Notes under the pieces: generated by a model | Databases searched by the model: none | Told to the model about the DNA's origin: nothing | What the model saw: the letters and a program-made list of their open reading frames with translations, nothing else | In this document: piece by piece, positions 11,747 to 24,400 of the stretch | How positions within the stretch are numbered: position 1 is the first letter of the stretch | Layout of the letters: each line of letters starts with the position of its first letter | NCBI RefSeq assembly: GCF_008831285.2 | Contig: NC_045139.1 | Coordinates: 28,995,206-29,059,205, forward strand | DNA length: 64,000 nt | Reading direction: 5' to 3' | DNA from: Nymphaea colorata | Taxonomy: Eukaryota > Streptophyta > Magnoliopsida > Nymphaeales > Nymphaeaceae | Translations under genes and position numbers: made by a program

Positions 11747-14700
11747 TCTCAATAGTCAAAAGATCACAGCCACTGCATTAACTCGCCACCATGCAAAAGT
11801 CAGCTCTGTGTTTCACATTACCGCGTGTAATGAATGACCCACCACGAGATGCCACAGTAGATCTCCACTCCCCTTCTCTGCGTAAAACCATGACCCCCCA
11901 TTCATTTAATTGCTCTCTTAAACACTTCATCTACCTTCCTTTAACGAAAAGTAATTCTCCCTCTCTCTCTGCACCAACTTTGGCTATTTTAAGTAGTGAT
12001 TAAGAGCGGTGAAGAACCATGTGCACCACTTTCCTAGAGATGGGTCGCGTCACGCTTTTTATGGATCTGCATAAAAGCTACATCAAAACCTAAGATGAGT
12101 AAAAACTAAAAAGGCGATCGATCGAGAGCAATGAAGATCAGGAATTTACTGCTATAATTATGCGAGTGGTGCAATTACGCGTTAAACTGTGGGGAAATGG
12201 AAGTAAAGGTTAATTCCATGGATTGGTTCCTTTTCTAGAAGATCAAAGGTGTCGACGTGCTGTGGGCTGGACGGCCTCGTGACACCGATTGTGGATGATC
12301 TGTCATTCATTACCGGGTCCATGGCCATGCATTTTATATACATGTATATTATATATATTTTGTGTATGTGAGTGTAGAGAAAGAAAGAGAAGGAGAGTTA
12401 GGGTTAGGGTTAAGCGTTTTCTTCTTCTAAAATGCTTCTTTCCATTGCCTACAATGAAGGAAGGACGGCAGGCAGCGTTGTGGGCCATGCGTCAATAGCA
12501 GGAGTAATTGAACCCACTCAGAGGGTACTTGTATTTTGTGGACTTGTTCAGCTCGCCTCGAAGGACTCGACGCCATTAATTGTAGTCTGCCTACCCCTTC
12601 TTTCCTAATCTATTTTCCATACCACAGTCGTCTGTCACTCGCAGAAGAAATCCTTTTGTTAATGACCATTTCTCACGTCAACCATTATTTCCATGTCCCA
12701 TTCACTCCACCTCCTACTTACATCACGACCTCCCCTCCCCCCGTTTTCAGTTTCCTGTACCCATCTCTCCCACATGTGTATGTCGATGCATGCATGAACC
12801 AGTGGATCCACAGATTAGGATATATGTAAGTACGTTATACATGAACATCATCATATTTATATGAAAAAAACTCCTGTAATTGACTCTAATGTTGATGGTG
12901 ATCCTAATATATATGTGGACAAGGAAGTGAAGTGGCGGTGGTTATGTAGCTAAACAAATAGATTAGGTTGAATATAGCAACCACTTCTTTGTCCTAGCTA
13001 GCTAGCTAGTAGCTACTGCCATGTATGTAACATTATGTGCACTGTTTCGAGAAAAGAAACGGACTCCAACGTCAAAATCAAGGTCAATATAGGTATTACT
13101 AAAACCATGATGCTAGTTCTGTTCTTGAACTTAGTTCAATCCTAGTGATGTTGCTCATTATGGCTCTACATGGAGAGCTAGAGCTAGCTAAATGAGCGAG
13201 GAGAGCATGCATGGTTGTAGTTTAGTAGTGAGATGTTTGATCATAGAATATGAGAACCAGGAGAGTAATAATTAACTTGTTTCAAGTTTAACGACCTTAA
13301 TTGAAGACGAGTAAAAGGTTAACAACCTACCATCCAAAAAAAAAGTTTGAATTGTGTGGGGGATTGAGTGTAGTATGGTATACCTTCTGTTTGTGGTCTT
13401 AAGGGAGTACCACTCTACAGGAGTAATGGAACGGACGACGTACCATATACGTGCTATTATGCTATGCCTCTTGAGACAAATTTAAGGACCTCAATCAAAG
13501 ATCTGTTTTATAGGTTGTACAACCGGATCCTTTTAACTCCTAATTCATAAGGAGACAAGTATGCAATAGAGATTAGTTTTTGTTTAAATTTTTATGGCAG
13601 ACGGTTATGGTGATTTGTGCGCATCACTGTTGCAGGGGCCATTAAAGCGGGTGTCGATGGCGGACTTTTCAAACATGGTAAAAAGATTAAACAAGAAAAC
13701 CGCAGCAGTACCACGCTTTTGACTTAGTAGTCAGATTTACCACGTCAAAATAATCCCAAGTTGGAAATCATTAGCGATGAGGTCATGCTGAAATACCAAG
13801 ACATATAATTGGACCCACAATCTTCAGGTCGATTTGTCTCTCTCGCTCTCTTTCTGCGCCCACAAATGCACCACACACCGAGTGCTGCCAATGCACCTAA
13901 TCTTTTATATTTGCCAAGATATAACAGTTGCTATTTAAAATTAACACAAACATATACAAGCCTTTTATGTCTGCGTCCATGGAAGACGATAAACAACTTA
14001 CTAAAACATACTTATCATCCTACGCTTGTTTGGAAGAAGCTGTATATTTTGGGTCTCCATGTTTAAAACTACGATAGAGAGTGAGTGACTTGTGTTTGTG
14101 TAACGCATATTACAGTTATTTATCGGCCATGGTCTATCTGGTTCATGCATTTATCATCTTCTTTTCACCCAAGAAACGGCAACAGAAGATCTTCATTCGA
14201 AGCTTTCTTTGCCGACTTCTCTCTCGCCCCTAGATCGATGGGCGATGATATGAAGCGAATTCGCGACCTCGTGAAGGTTACGCTCATAAAAACTAGTTGA
14301 CTAATTGACTCGATCTTCTAAGCGACTAATCCAACCCATAAATAAATACGGCCCTCCCTGTCCTCTCTGGTCACTGCTGACGTCGTTTTACCTCGTCGTA
14401 GATTCTACCTTTCTACCGGAGTTTAATTGAACCTATAAAAAAACAAGGTCAAAGTGACAAGGGAGAAGCAAAAATATATGAATATATAATTGTGATTCTG
14501 TGTGTTTAAGCAAGCTGCACATTGCATGAACGACGGCTTCACTGTATGAAAGTACGTCCTTCCTTCTTCCCCATTGACTATGCAGTCAATTGAGCTACAC
14601 CCATTTAAATGCGCTTTCATTTGAGAAACTTACTTGTTTGAGAAGAAATTCTTAGTTAAATGAGAGCAGGTAGCCGGATAATAGCAGGTCTAGAAGAGTC

Positions 14701-15120
14701 TCGAATTTATGAAAACCTGTTTACGGGAGTGACCCTCCACGTGGTGTGAGAGGTGGACCACGTATGGGTCTAGAAGGACCTGGAAGTCGAACAAATTAAA
14801 ACTATTGCGACCATCCGTTTCGTTTCTTGCGCGATGATCCACAAGCATGTGAACAGGAGCTGAGCCCATGTCCACCTCAATTGCCCCACGCCCACGCCCT
14901 TCTTGCTAGCTAGCTTTTCTCATTTAAAACCGCATTCGGGGGTTGAGAGAATTATTCCCTTACTTAACACCTTAATATAAACCGAACTGCTAATCTAATA
15001 TGCCAAATTTCCTTTTAGCTATGTATATGCATGAACAGTTATCTAGTTAAGGGAGAGAGACATATAAAGTTCGTTTGACCTTGGTTTGTTTGTCTACTTA
15101 CTCGCAGGCGATCTCATGCT
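11747..15120. other. intergenic, upstream of the MYB gene
   Basis: Holds the distal MYB promoter and then non-coding DNA. Two adjacent TTAGGG-like units occur at 12397-12413 and a block of GCTA repeats near 13000-13010. Open frames are short and unrecognised. Confidence 0.5.
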
Positions 15121-15375
15121 TAGAGCCGCACAAAGAGTCAAGCCAGCTCGAACTTGACTTGAACTAACTTATGTTTATGAAAACTCAACTCGAACAGAGA
15201 TGAGTTAATCGAGGCAAGCTTGAGCTTGACGTTGTATCGTCAAGTCGAGCTCAAACTTGTTCTATAAAGTTTGACTTGAGTCCGAGCCAAGCTCGAGTTC
15301 AAATTTTATGAGTTGAGTCAAAATCCAATTGACCCAACTTAGAAATCAACTCGACTCGAGTTGTGTACAGCTCAA
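15121..15375. mobile_element. small non-autonomous hAT-like element
   Basis: The 255-bp unit begins TAGAGCCGCACAAA and ends with the near-complement of TTGAGCTGTACACA (10 of 14 positions match). It is flanked by an 8-bp direct repeat, CTCATGCT at 15113-15120 and ATCATGCT at 15376-15383, matching at 7 of 8 bases. Eight-base duplications are typical of hAT elements. The inside is rich in GAGCTCGA / TCGAGCT words and has no coding capacity. Confidence 0.6.
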
Positions 15376-15383
15376 ATCATGCT

Positions 15384-17729
15384 ACCTGGTTTGAAACCAG
15401 CCCAACTTGGAAACAAGCAGCTAAGAGGCGCACACATATTGACTTTTGCATAAAATAATATCCGCTCTTTAATGTCTTTGTGAACGCCGAACATTTTACT
15501 ATCGTATATAAAAAAATGTAATATAATACTATTTTGGCTGAGTATAATATAATATGTAAGATGACCGAAGTTATACGAGCCGGGACCAGCACCTCGTGTT
15601 CATACTACGATTTTTTAATCGGACGCAGCCGCCCTTGGTGCTTGACTCGTTCTCTTGACGATCGAGCTTCTTATGAGCCTAAACCAACTCGAACAGCTTT
15701 CAAGGTCTATCACGGGCTACTCTTCTTACCGTATCCAACATTTTGACTATAACACCATGAATTAAAAAGCTCAGGCAACTGCAGCTTGGTCATGTCTTTC
15801 TACAATGTAACAATGAAGTCCACAGAAGGAGCTCGGCTCCGGGGGTATAGCTGCAAATCACGAGCTTGAGGTCACACGGGCAGCCCTTGATTTCGTTTAA
15901 AAGAACTATACATTTAAAAGAAGGCATTAACTTAATCTTACCACTCATTAAATTCATTTCTGAATGTGGGCAAAAAGCTAACAAGGCGATCGAGCTTGAC
16001 CAAACATAAATTTTTCTCAAAAGAAAGTGTTACAAACATAATTTTTTCTCAAAAGAAAGTGTTATATAACAAGTAATTAAGCAATTGCGTAGACAATTAA
16101 TAGACTATGCAAACAGAAGTACACCTCGGGCATTGAACTGTTGACTTTCTTTTAGATCTTAAATTCGATATAATTCTCTAGGCAGGTGTATAAACCTTTC
16201 GAAGATCGTGGTACAACAAATTAAGTAACGTGTAAGTGAGACGTACCGATTATGTAAGTTACAAAGTATGCTTTTAGAAACATATAGATACCTTGTAAAA
16301 AGTACTTGATAATGTCGTAGACTCTTTGTTTAAGAGATATAACATCTAATGTTACAAGCACCAGCCTTAAAATTTAATACACAAATGCACCTTTTTTTTG
16401 TATATTCATCTACGAAGCAATACATATGGCATCTGTTGAAAAAGGTTATCTCCTTGATTTGATTGGATAAATTGAAAATTTGACACGTTAAAGATAAGCA
16501 TATATATAAAGTCCAATTGCTAAATACTGCAGTTTACTATATGTGAGACCTCTGGTTCGAATCACTCATAGTGGTTCTCATGTTCTCCCAGTTCATGACC
16601 ATATATATGTACGATGGGTGGTCATATATATGACGCGACGATCTAGTTAGTGCATATATATATATATATATATATTTGCACATGAGAAAAACAAGAGTTT
16701 GGAACACCTAATATTGTTTATATTACAAACAAAAGGCAGTACTGTTGTTGCTGTAGATTACAAATTTGGTGGCAACTTAAATTGAGTAATGCGTGTGTAC
16801 TGATCATCTCATGCAGTCTGCAAGCAATATAATTATGGGCTAGCTAGTAAGAACAACAGTCACCGACTCATGGGCTGAGTCTTCAAGGCGGTGCGTGTGG
16901 GTCCGGCTCCTGAGTCGTCTTCACTCAACTTCAAGCCTCCTCTAGAAGGCCCACATTTTCTACAAATTATCGGAGAGGCTTCATTATGTATTTAACTTAG
17001 ATGCTTTGACTCAACTAGTGATCAAATTTGGTATTAACCCCATTGCGACCAACTCTCCCGTTATGAGGTCCACTTCTCGAGTAAGCAAAATACCAATTTG
17101 CATCGACAAACGTAGGAGGTGTTTGACAACCTTGAATTTTGGTTCTAAAATTAAAATTCTAGAAACAAAATTCCACATAAAATGAAAATTCCAGTTGTAG
17201 TTTTCCTTTGTGTTTGATAGATAGCTTCCAGAATTGAATTGAGGATGATGAGTTTGATGAAACCGGAATTAAAACTTTAGAATTGACGAATAATTAAAAT
17301 CTTTATGACATGTGTTCTAAAGAGAGATGAAAAAAGTCTAAAATTCTGGTATCGTAGTTCCACTCTCTAATTTTGATTCAAGAATGGGCCTATAGTTCGG
17401 AAATTAAATGTTTAGTTTGGTAATGCAATTCTATTTCATTAAAAATAAAAATTTTTACTTTAGAATTTCACAATTCCAACCGCACCCCCTTAATTAAAGT
17501 TACGTGGACAGTCGACCGCAGATTTAAATAAAAAAGACAGAACAACAAGAAGCAGACGTTGTGTGAACGGAGCCCCCCCTTAAAAGAAGAAGAAGAAGAA
17601 GAAGCCATGGTCACAATGAAAAGGACGCTGTACCCAACTTACGAATCCATACCGCTGGGATAAGATCTTGTGAAGGCCCCAGAAATAATACAGAAAGCAA
17701 AAAGGAACCAATTTTTGTTTTGGAGGAAC

Positions 17730-17731
<2 letters not shown>
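15384..17731. other. intergenic, no gene seen
   Basis: Non-coding. Includes a short tandem duplication of about 34 bp at 16002-16067, a (TA)n tract near 16656-16674, and an AT-rich segment at about 17117-17495 whose ends look loosely inverted. A GGTTCGAATC word at about 16554 resembles a Pol III B box but has no tRNA around it. Confidence 0.5.

Positions 17732-17815
<84 letters not shown>
17732..17815. repeat. (TA)42 microsatellite
   Basis: An uninterrupted 84-bp run of alternating A and T abutting a GC-rich island. Open frames that cross it encode Tyr-Ile repeats and are artefacts. Confidence 0.95.
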
Positions 17816-17818
<3 letters not shown>

Positions 17819-17819
17819 A

Positions 17820-18118
17820 CAGGTGGCCGTCAGAGTTCTACCTTACTCCGGACCCACATCACCTGAATATTGCGTACGTGGCACCTTGCTGACGTGGCGA
17901 GGTTTGATCACCCTGCGGTGGCAGCAGAGTTATGGAGTGAGCTGTACACTATTCACATGGTGGGGGAGGGCAGGGCGCGGGTCCCACGCGAAGAGGAGAA
18001 GGGGTGGGGATTTGAATGCGGGGAACAGGAGCGCGGGCCCACCGCCTTGCTTACACGGCAAGGTGTTCGCAAGACGACACCCGGGGGAGTTAATACCCTC
18101 CGCGCGTTTTACAGCTAA
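17820..18118. promoter_or_regulatory. GC-rich promoter-like island
   Basis: About 300 bp of GC-rich DNA in AT-rich surroundings. It carries two ACGTGGC words (17876-17882 and 17892-17898), the core of ABRE/G-box sites bound by bZIP factors, and two GTGGGNCC-type words on the minus strand (17980-17987 and 18035-18042), which resemble TCP-factor sites. An 82-codon plus-strand frame (17870-18118) has no recognised domain. It may be the promoter or first exon of an unrecognised transcript, or a fragment of one. Confidence 0.35.
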
Positions 18119-18340
18119 AAAAAGAAAAAGAGTTAAATAAATAAATGATAGTATTTACCTCTACGACGGATGGATGGGTGATCTTGCGAAATTAAGATTG
18201 ATAATGTAGAACAGATTAATTTCATGCTCCCATGTAATATAAGCCGTAAAAAGTATGGAACTAAATTTCTGAAGAGTAGGCTACATGAGATCCATCGTAT
18301 ATGTTTGCAGACGAAGTAGTCTTGTTTTTGAAGAATGTAA

Positions 18341-18557
18341 GGGCGTGCTTAGATGGCGCTCTTAAATGCCATTCTGATTTCAAAACGAAACCGTGTTTAA
18401 CTCATGGGTGGCAACAAGAACTGGCCCCTCTTATGCGGTTCTGACAGAAAATGTTGTTTTGTTTTTGTCGCCCCAAATACAGAAGTAAGATTTCATGAAC
18501 CTGGCTAAGAAACCAGGTTTCACAACTGTTTTATGAGTGTGCAATCCAAACACAACG
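18341..18557. mobile_element. Tourist-like MITE (PIF/Harbinger-type)
   Basis: A 217-bp unit whose first 20 bases match the reverse complement of its last 20 at 12 positions. Both ends resemble the common GGGTGTGTTTGGATTGC terminus. It is flanked by TAA on both sides (18338-18340 and 18558-18560), the 3-bp duplication expected for PIF/Harbinger elements. No coding capacity. Confidence 0.55.
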
Positions 18558-18560
18558 TAA

Positions 18561-20426
18561 GAGGTTTCCTTTTTGCAATTGGGTATGTTATGTAGAAATG
18601 AAGTTACTCAGAACCGTCGCTTGTCAACGCGAAATACCACATATTATCTTCCTAGTATACCATCATCAATAAAATGTGCGCCGTATATAGATCTGTCACA
18701 GACATGCATAGTGCTCTAATGCGGATTGTATAAAACAATGAATGGCTTGATTTTAGTTTATAAACGTCAGTACGTGACCAAGCTCATGAATCCTAGAGAA
18801 TTATTAGAGTGACATGCTTGCAACTCATCAAAATCTAATTCAGTTTTTGTAGCAAGTAAAATTGGAGAAACGATTCGTGACATTCAAAAGTTCCTTCGGG
18901 ATTTACAGCGCGTGAGACCTAGTTTGCAAAGTTCCCGCGAGCTCAATTACTACAAACTAGCGAGGAATTGTGGTGCCGAAGGATCATTCAGTGGACTGCA
19001 AGACCATGAAGATTGGCCCATCTGACATTAATGGGGAGCAGCATGACCATGTCTCGCACACTACTTAATCTATGGGCACATTGCCGGCAGGCTTGTACTC
19101 AGCCACCAGCGCCAGAGGGGCCTTCCCCGGTACTTGCCTATTTAGTTCAAATTTATTATTTCTGACCCTAGTGTTCCATCTCGATCAGACATTTAGGAAT
19201 TTTCAAGGAAAGCAAGAACTGGTACGTACCCGGTCTTCCTATTAATCCTTCACGTGTAAGGTCCAAAGTCGGCAGAACAGTTCTATAGTAAGCTAATTAA
19301 AACTCTGATAATCCGGCAATTGGAAGCAAAACCTCTCACGCAGCTTCCCAGTTCCAAAACGTGGATGTGACCGTTCTTAGACATTGGAATCTCAATTCAC
19401 TTGTTTCTTGGTATTATCATTAACATAGTTGCTATATATGTGTGCATTTCATTTGAAGAGATGGTTATTTTGGAAAGTAAAATTCTTTGAATACTGAAAG
19501 TTGATGTTACATTTTCAAGACAGCTTGAGGGAAAGCAACCTAGCTAGCCATTTTCAAGAAGCAAGTTGCTCATAAACTTGAGTCTTCTAAACTGCTTACA
19601 GGAAGTGATCCAGTTCAAAGGATCTGCGGATCAAATTAGTTCTCTGTAACTCCCTTGTCACAAGACTTAGTCACTATGGCTAATTCAGGAAGCTGATAAA
19701 CCACTGGAACTGATGTGATGGACAAAAATCTATGAAGGACTTCTACTATTTAAGCCCAACTTGGATTTAAAAATAAAGAATCAAATAGTGGGCTTCCTGT
19801 TTCTTGAAATGAAGGCAGGCCATATCGCTTCAATATTAAATATCTGTTGTTGCTTCCTGTAAAATGCTGGCACTAATTCACCTTGATTTCACACATGAAG
19901 ACAGCTAGATTTGCATGATTAATCCTAAGAAAGATGCTGCACTTCATAAATCTAGGGAAAGGCAGAGTCATGTGGCTTTCTTTTGGTGGAGCCATTGTGT
20001 TTCATGCAATCAATTCTTTCATGGTCGATGTTTCTCATGAGATAAATATGTGGTCGTGATAAGGACCATGTTTTGGTCAAAACAGTCATTTTTTCCCTTT
20101 TTTTATTATCATTGGTCAATGTAGGAGGATCAATGCCATGGTTATGGAACATCACTACTCCCCACAATGTCTTTGTAAATAACTTGATACCAAGATATTT
20201 CCACCAATTCTTTAATTAAAAAAAATAACAAGCATATCAAATTAAGTAAATTGAAGATTACGGTGAAATAGATGCAACATGAAGGCATGACCGCAACGTT
20301 GTTACATGTAACGAAGACTAAAGTTCTTCAAATATATATTCTGCCAACTTCATCGTATTTCTTAACTGATGATGATGCTTTGTCCATATTTGCCTCGGAA
20401 TATTGTAAACTATATTTAGTTCTTTC

Positions 20427-20460
<34 letters not shown>

Positions 20461-23400
20461 ACATCTTCACCCTACAACATGAAGTGATTTGATCTTTCAC
20501 GGCATTCTTGACAAATCAGAACTGTCAGATATTTTCAACGTACAAATTTTTTTTTTTGGGTTAGCTAGGAAACAACTTGTTAGATCTTTTCTTCTTGACT
20601 TTTATAATATAATGATCAAACTATAAGAATATAAAAGACTGGAAGTCGATATTTTTATTTTGAATTCTTTCAGATGCCTATTCATATGACACCGCATGTA
20701 CTAACCGATCGATTTCATATCCTGCACGCAATTACGCTTGCAAAACGAATACCAGAGTTGGCAATTATTCTAGCAATATTATGAGCGCATTTGGTAGGTT
20801 GGTGATTAGATTAGTCTATCAGACGCGGAGTATTTTCCGGACAGCAGCGGTAGTGCGAGATGCAGAGGCAGAAGAAAATTAAAGACCATTTAAAGGCGGA
20901 GAAATAGGGCATAAGAAATCATCTGGTGGGCTTTGATCATGTTCAGTCAGACACGAAGAGTACCAGAGAAGGGAGATTGAACACGTCAAAAGGGAAAAAA
21001 AAAAAAAGAAAGAAAGCTCGTGATGGCGACAGGCCAGGGTGCTCCACGTTGAAGATGTTCAAAAGTCAATGCGGCATTGAGGTGTGGAAATCAATTGTCT
21101 GCCGGAGAGAGGTTGTTCAGCTCCCTGTCCCCATCAGTCGCCGGCGAAACGAAGGATTTCTGCAGTTTTCCAGCCATCTGTTTACTTGAAGTCAGCAAAC
21201 CGGGCGCCAATTGACCTCTAAAATTGACTTCATTGTTTGTTGCCGAAAGTCACCTCACTTTCTGCCCATGACTTTTGCATTGCTTCCATCCTGCAGCCTT
21301 AATTGGTACCATACGTAATCCATTTCAAATTTCAATGGCGATCCACTTTCTAAATCGCCGCGAAAAGTTTGGTTTTACAAATGTTTTTAATATTCAAATT
21401 GGATTTAGACGGATCTCCGCTAAATTAATCTAGTAGAGATATGTAATTAACTCTTTCGAACGGTGAACTCACAAGCTTTTCCAAATTGAAAGATCTGGGT
21501 CGAAACCCTTCTATAACTCGATTGCACAAGATGAAACAAGGGGGACACACACGAATGATAGTGATTCGAGTATGCTCACATCAACTTAGTTTCTCTTACT
21601 CTCTTCTGAACATTTGCAGAGAGGAGGTTCCACCAAAATAGGTTTGAGTTACATTACCTACAGCTTGAATTTAGGATCTTGGTAGTTACAGAAAAAAATG
21701 TTGCCAAATCTCTCAATGTCAACTTTCTGTTTATCTCTTGGAATTGAAATATCACATTTCATATGGCTGCTAACTTTCTTCGTAACCAGTACAGAGTTAA
21801 CTGTGTACATAAATCGATAGACTTGCCAGACTTGAACATTACGAAAGCCAATGCTACCAGATCAAGCTTGTTGGTATTAGTCAACAACTTAATGGAGTAA
21901 AAAATTTATTGTACAAGTTTTTAATAGGATTGAGCTCCAACTACAATGGTCAACAGACTCAGTCCTCGTTGGTACGTAGAGCATAAAGAGGGTGTTTCTT
22001 GGTCTAGGTCGATCCGCCGTGTCAATTCAGTCTAAATAGCCTGATCAGGAAGGAGTTTCACCAGCGAGATCAACACCGGAAGACGTAAACCGAGTCCTCT
22101 AATGCACCTTAGGATGAGTAGTCGTCCTCATGGGCCCTACGAACTAGAACAAGTTCCAGAGTTTGTGACTATGAGATTGACAGGCCATTGTGGGTGTTTT
22201 AAGAAAGGGCCCATCGCTGGACCAAGTCGATCGGTGGGTTATCAAGTGAGCCTGAATCCTTCGTTTAAGGTGAGTTTGACTTCCATATGGGTGCAACTTT
22301 TGCAGGCACACAGATTCGCATTCACCTGGTTATATTAAATGAACACTTACCAGAGAGAGATAGCGTAGTTGTTGTTCTCGGTGAGGAGCAAATAGAACCC
22401 AATCTCATTGGGGTTTTTGTGTCAGTGGGTGATCTGGTATGTGAAAGTCCACTACCATTTAATTAGGACGGATCATTACATGGTCCCTGGACAAGTTGCC
22501 ACTTGCTCTCACTTAACGTAGCAAAGACTGCTACTGTTCATGAGCTTGCCGGCCGGTCGAAACGAATGTGAGCCAAGTGTCCTCCACAAGATGTGTAGCA
22601 TTCTGAATGCGTGGTGTCTTCTTTTGCTTGAAAAGAATGCTTACTCCATCCTCCAGACCTACGCTTGGACAAGAGTCCCCACATTAAAAAACAGGAAGAT
22701 ATTCTAATTGGAAGCCCATAGTTTTTGCTTGTGTACGTCCGTACCATATCTGTAATGTATTACTTATGGCTTTCATAAAGAAGATACTGTTGAAAAGAAA
22801 ATACAGGTTACGGATCTAACGTAATGGCGTACATGATCAATAGTCCGTTGAAAAGACACACAAGCAGCGTGTTCTGGCCATGGAGGGAATGAAAGGTTCA
22901 GAATCTGGTCTGATCTAGTCTTTCTTCAGTTTGAGTTAACTGGATTTTACATACCGAAGCTTGGAATCAGATTTAGAGTACTATGGAGGCTTGGATCTAG
23001 CCCTTGGCTTCTTTCCCAAACGAAATTGCAAAGACCCAACTTCTACTTTTTTGTTTCCAGATTCTGGCCGGATAGGATTTAACTCAGTCCCACGGTTAAT
23101 TGGATTCTAACAAAAAGAGAGAGTGGGTGATTCGGGTGATGAAACAGAGAGCATCGACCTCCTTAATTAGTTCAAAGTTTCACATTCTTAAATGGATTTG
23201 GTTGATTTGTATTTAAGGTTCAAGCTGATCTGAGACTTTCAGCATCTAGACCTTGTTTTCTCACAAGGATAATAAATTCATTGTTAGAAAAATGCATGGA
23301 TTACATCATGAATTTGTACATTTTTGCATCTTAAAATCATTAGGCCTCAAACAGATGATCACCCTCTCTTGTGGGACCTAAAATCGATGATTTTGAGGCA

Positions 23401-24260
23401 TAAGGGATCTAAATCTTAAATCTATCGTTCCCAAATCAGCAGTTTGTTAAAACCATATTGAATGAACGGTAGGCTCAACCTTAAAACAGCCCCTAAAATC
23501 TAAGAAACGAGGTAATTAATGAGAATGAAAGATGGGGCCGTTATTAACATGTCTAAGATATTTGATGAACTCAACTTGCTATGAAGCAGAGTAGTCCTTT
23601 TCATTAATAGTTTGATGCATTCTAATTTGCAAGATTCCCGAAACAATAGTTTATAAGCTTTTTATAAGCAAGGATGTGGAACTCGATACTAGCCTTTCAC
23701 GCCAACAGAGCTACGCCCACTTGGCCACTGGATTAGATTTAGGACCTCCAAGTTGAGGAACCCTAGCTAAGAGTTTAATATTTGAGCTGCACCTGCACCC
23801 CACCGCTAGATATCCAGAAAAGATAAGAAAAGGATATACTTGCTTAATATATAGATCATAACAAGCAGGCCCTTGTCAAGATAAGACAAGTCCAGATGGA
23901 GCTGTCTCATTGTTCAAGAGGATTTTAACCCAAATGCAGATTCGACTCTAAGATACAAAGATAAGGAAATCAACCGGTCAGGTACTTGGTAGCCCATACC
24001 TTACTAGATGAGAATCAAACTAATGAAACTCTACCATTAATTAACGCCGGCAGAAATTCTTTGTTGTTCATCTATATGGAGTGTTACAGAGGTTGGTAGT
24101 TTGGAAATCAACACAAAGTGCATGAGAACAAAATAGAACGTTTTTGTATTGAGGATTTATCCCAAAGAAAAAAAAGGTTGTCTTCTAGCAAGTCCTGCAA
24201 TCTGTTAAATAATCGCTTCCAAAGGAAGTTTACTCTCTATTGTGAGTTGATATCATGCAA
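18561..24260. other. intergenic, no gene seen
   Basis: About 5.7 kb of non-coding DNA. It contains a GA microsatellite at 20429-20459 and scattered poly-A and poly-T runs. Frames up to about 87 codons, for example at 20926-21189 and 22102-22338, have no recognisable motif or splice context. Confidence 0.5.
20429..20459. repeat. (GA)n microsatellite
   Basis: About fifteen GA dinucleotides without interruption. Confidence 0.9.
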
Positions 24261-24360
24261 GGAATTTCAGAGCAGATGGTGAAGATCACTAGAAGCAAAT
24301 CCTTTGGCTTTCATATTGTCAATATATCTCCTCCCAAAAGGTGAGACGGTAGATTATGCA

Positions 24361-24400
24361 ATCTACCTACTTGAAACTCAATCTACCTACTTGAAACTCA
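24361..24400. repeat. perfect 20-bp tandem duplication
   Basis: The same 20-base word, ATCTACCTACTTGAAACTCA, occurs twice without a gap. Confidence 0.95.

Noticed and set aside
12397-12413. Interstitial telomere repeat
   Set aside because: Only two TTAGGG-like units, and the usual plant telomere unit is TTTAGGG. Chance or a promoter word is more likely.
16480-16600. tRNA gene suggested by GGTTCGAATC
   Set aside because: No acceptor, D or anticodon stem can be drawn around the B-box-like word.
17670-18140. 156-codon plus-strand open frame
   Set aside because: Its first half is the (TA)42 microsatellite read as Tyr-Ile repeats. The remainder overlaps a promoter-like island and has no domain.
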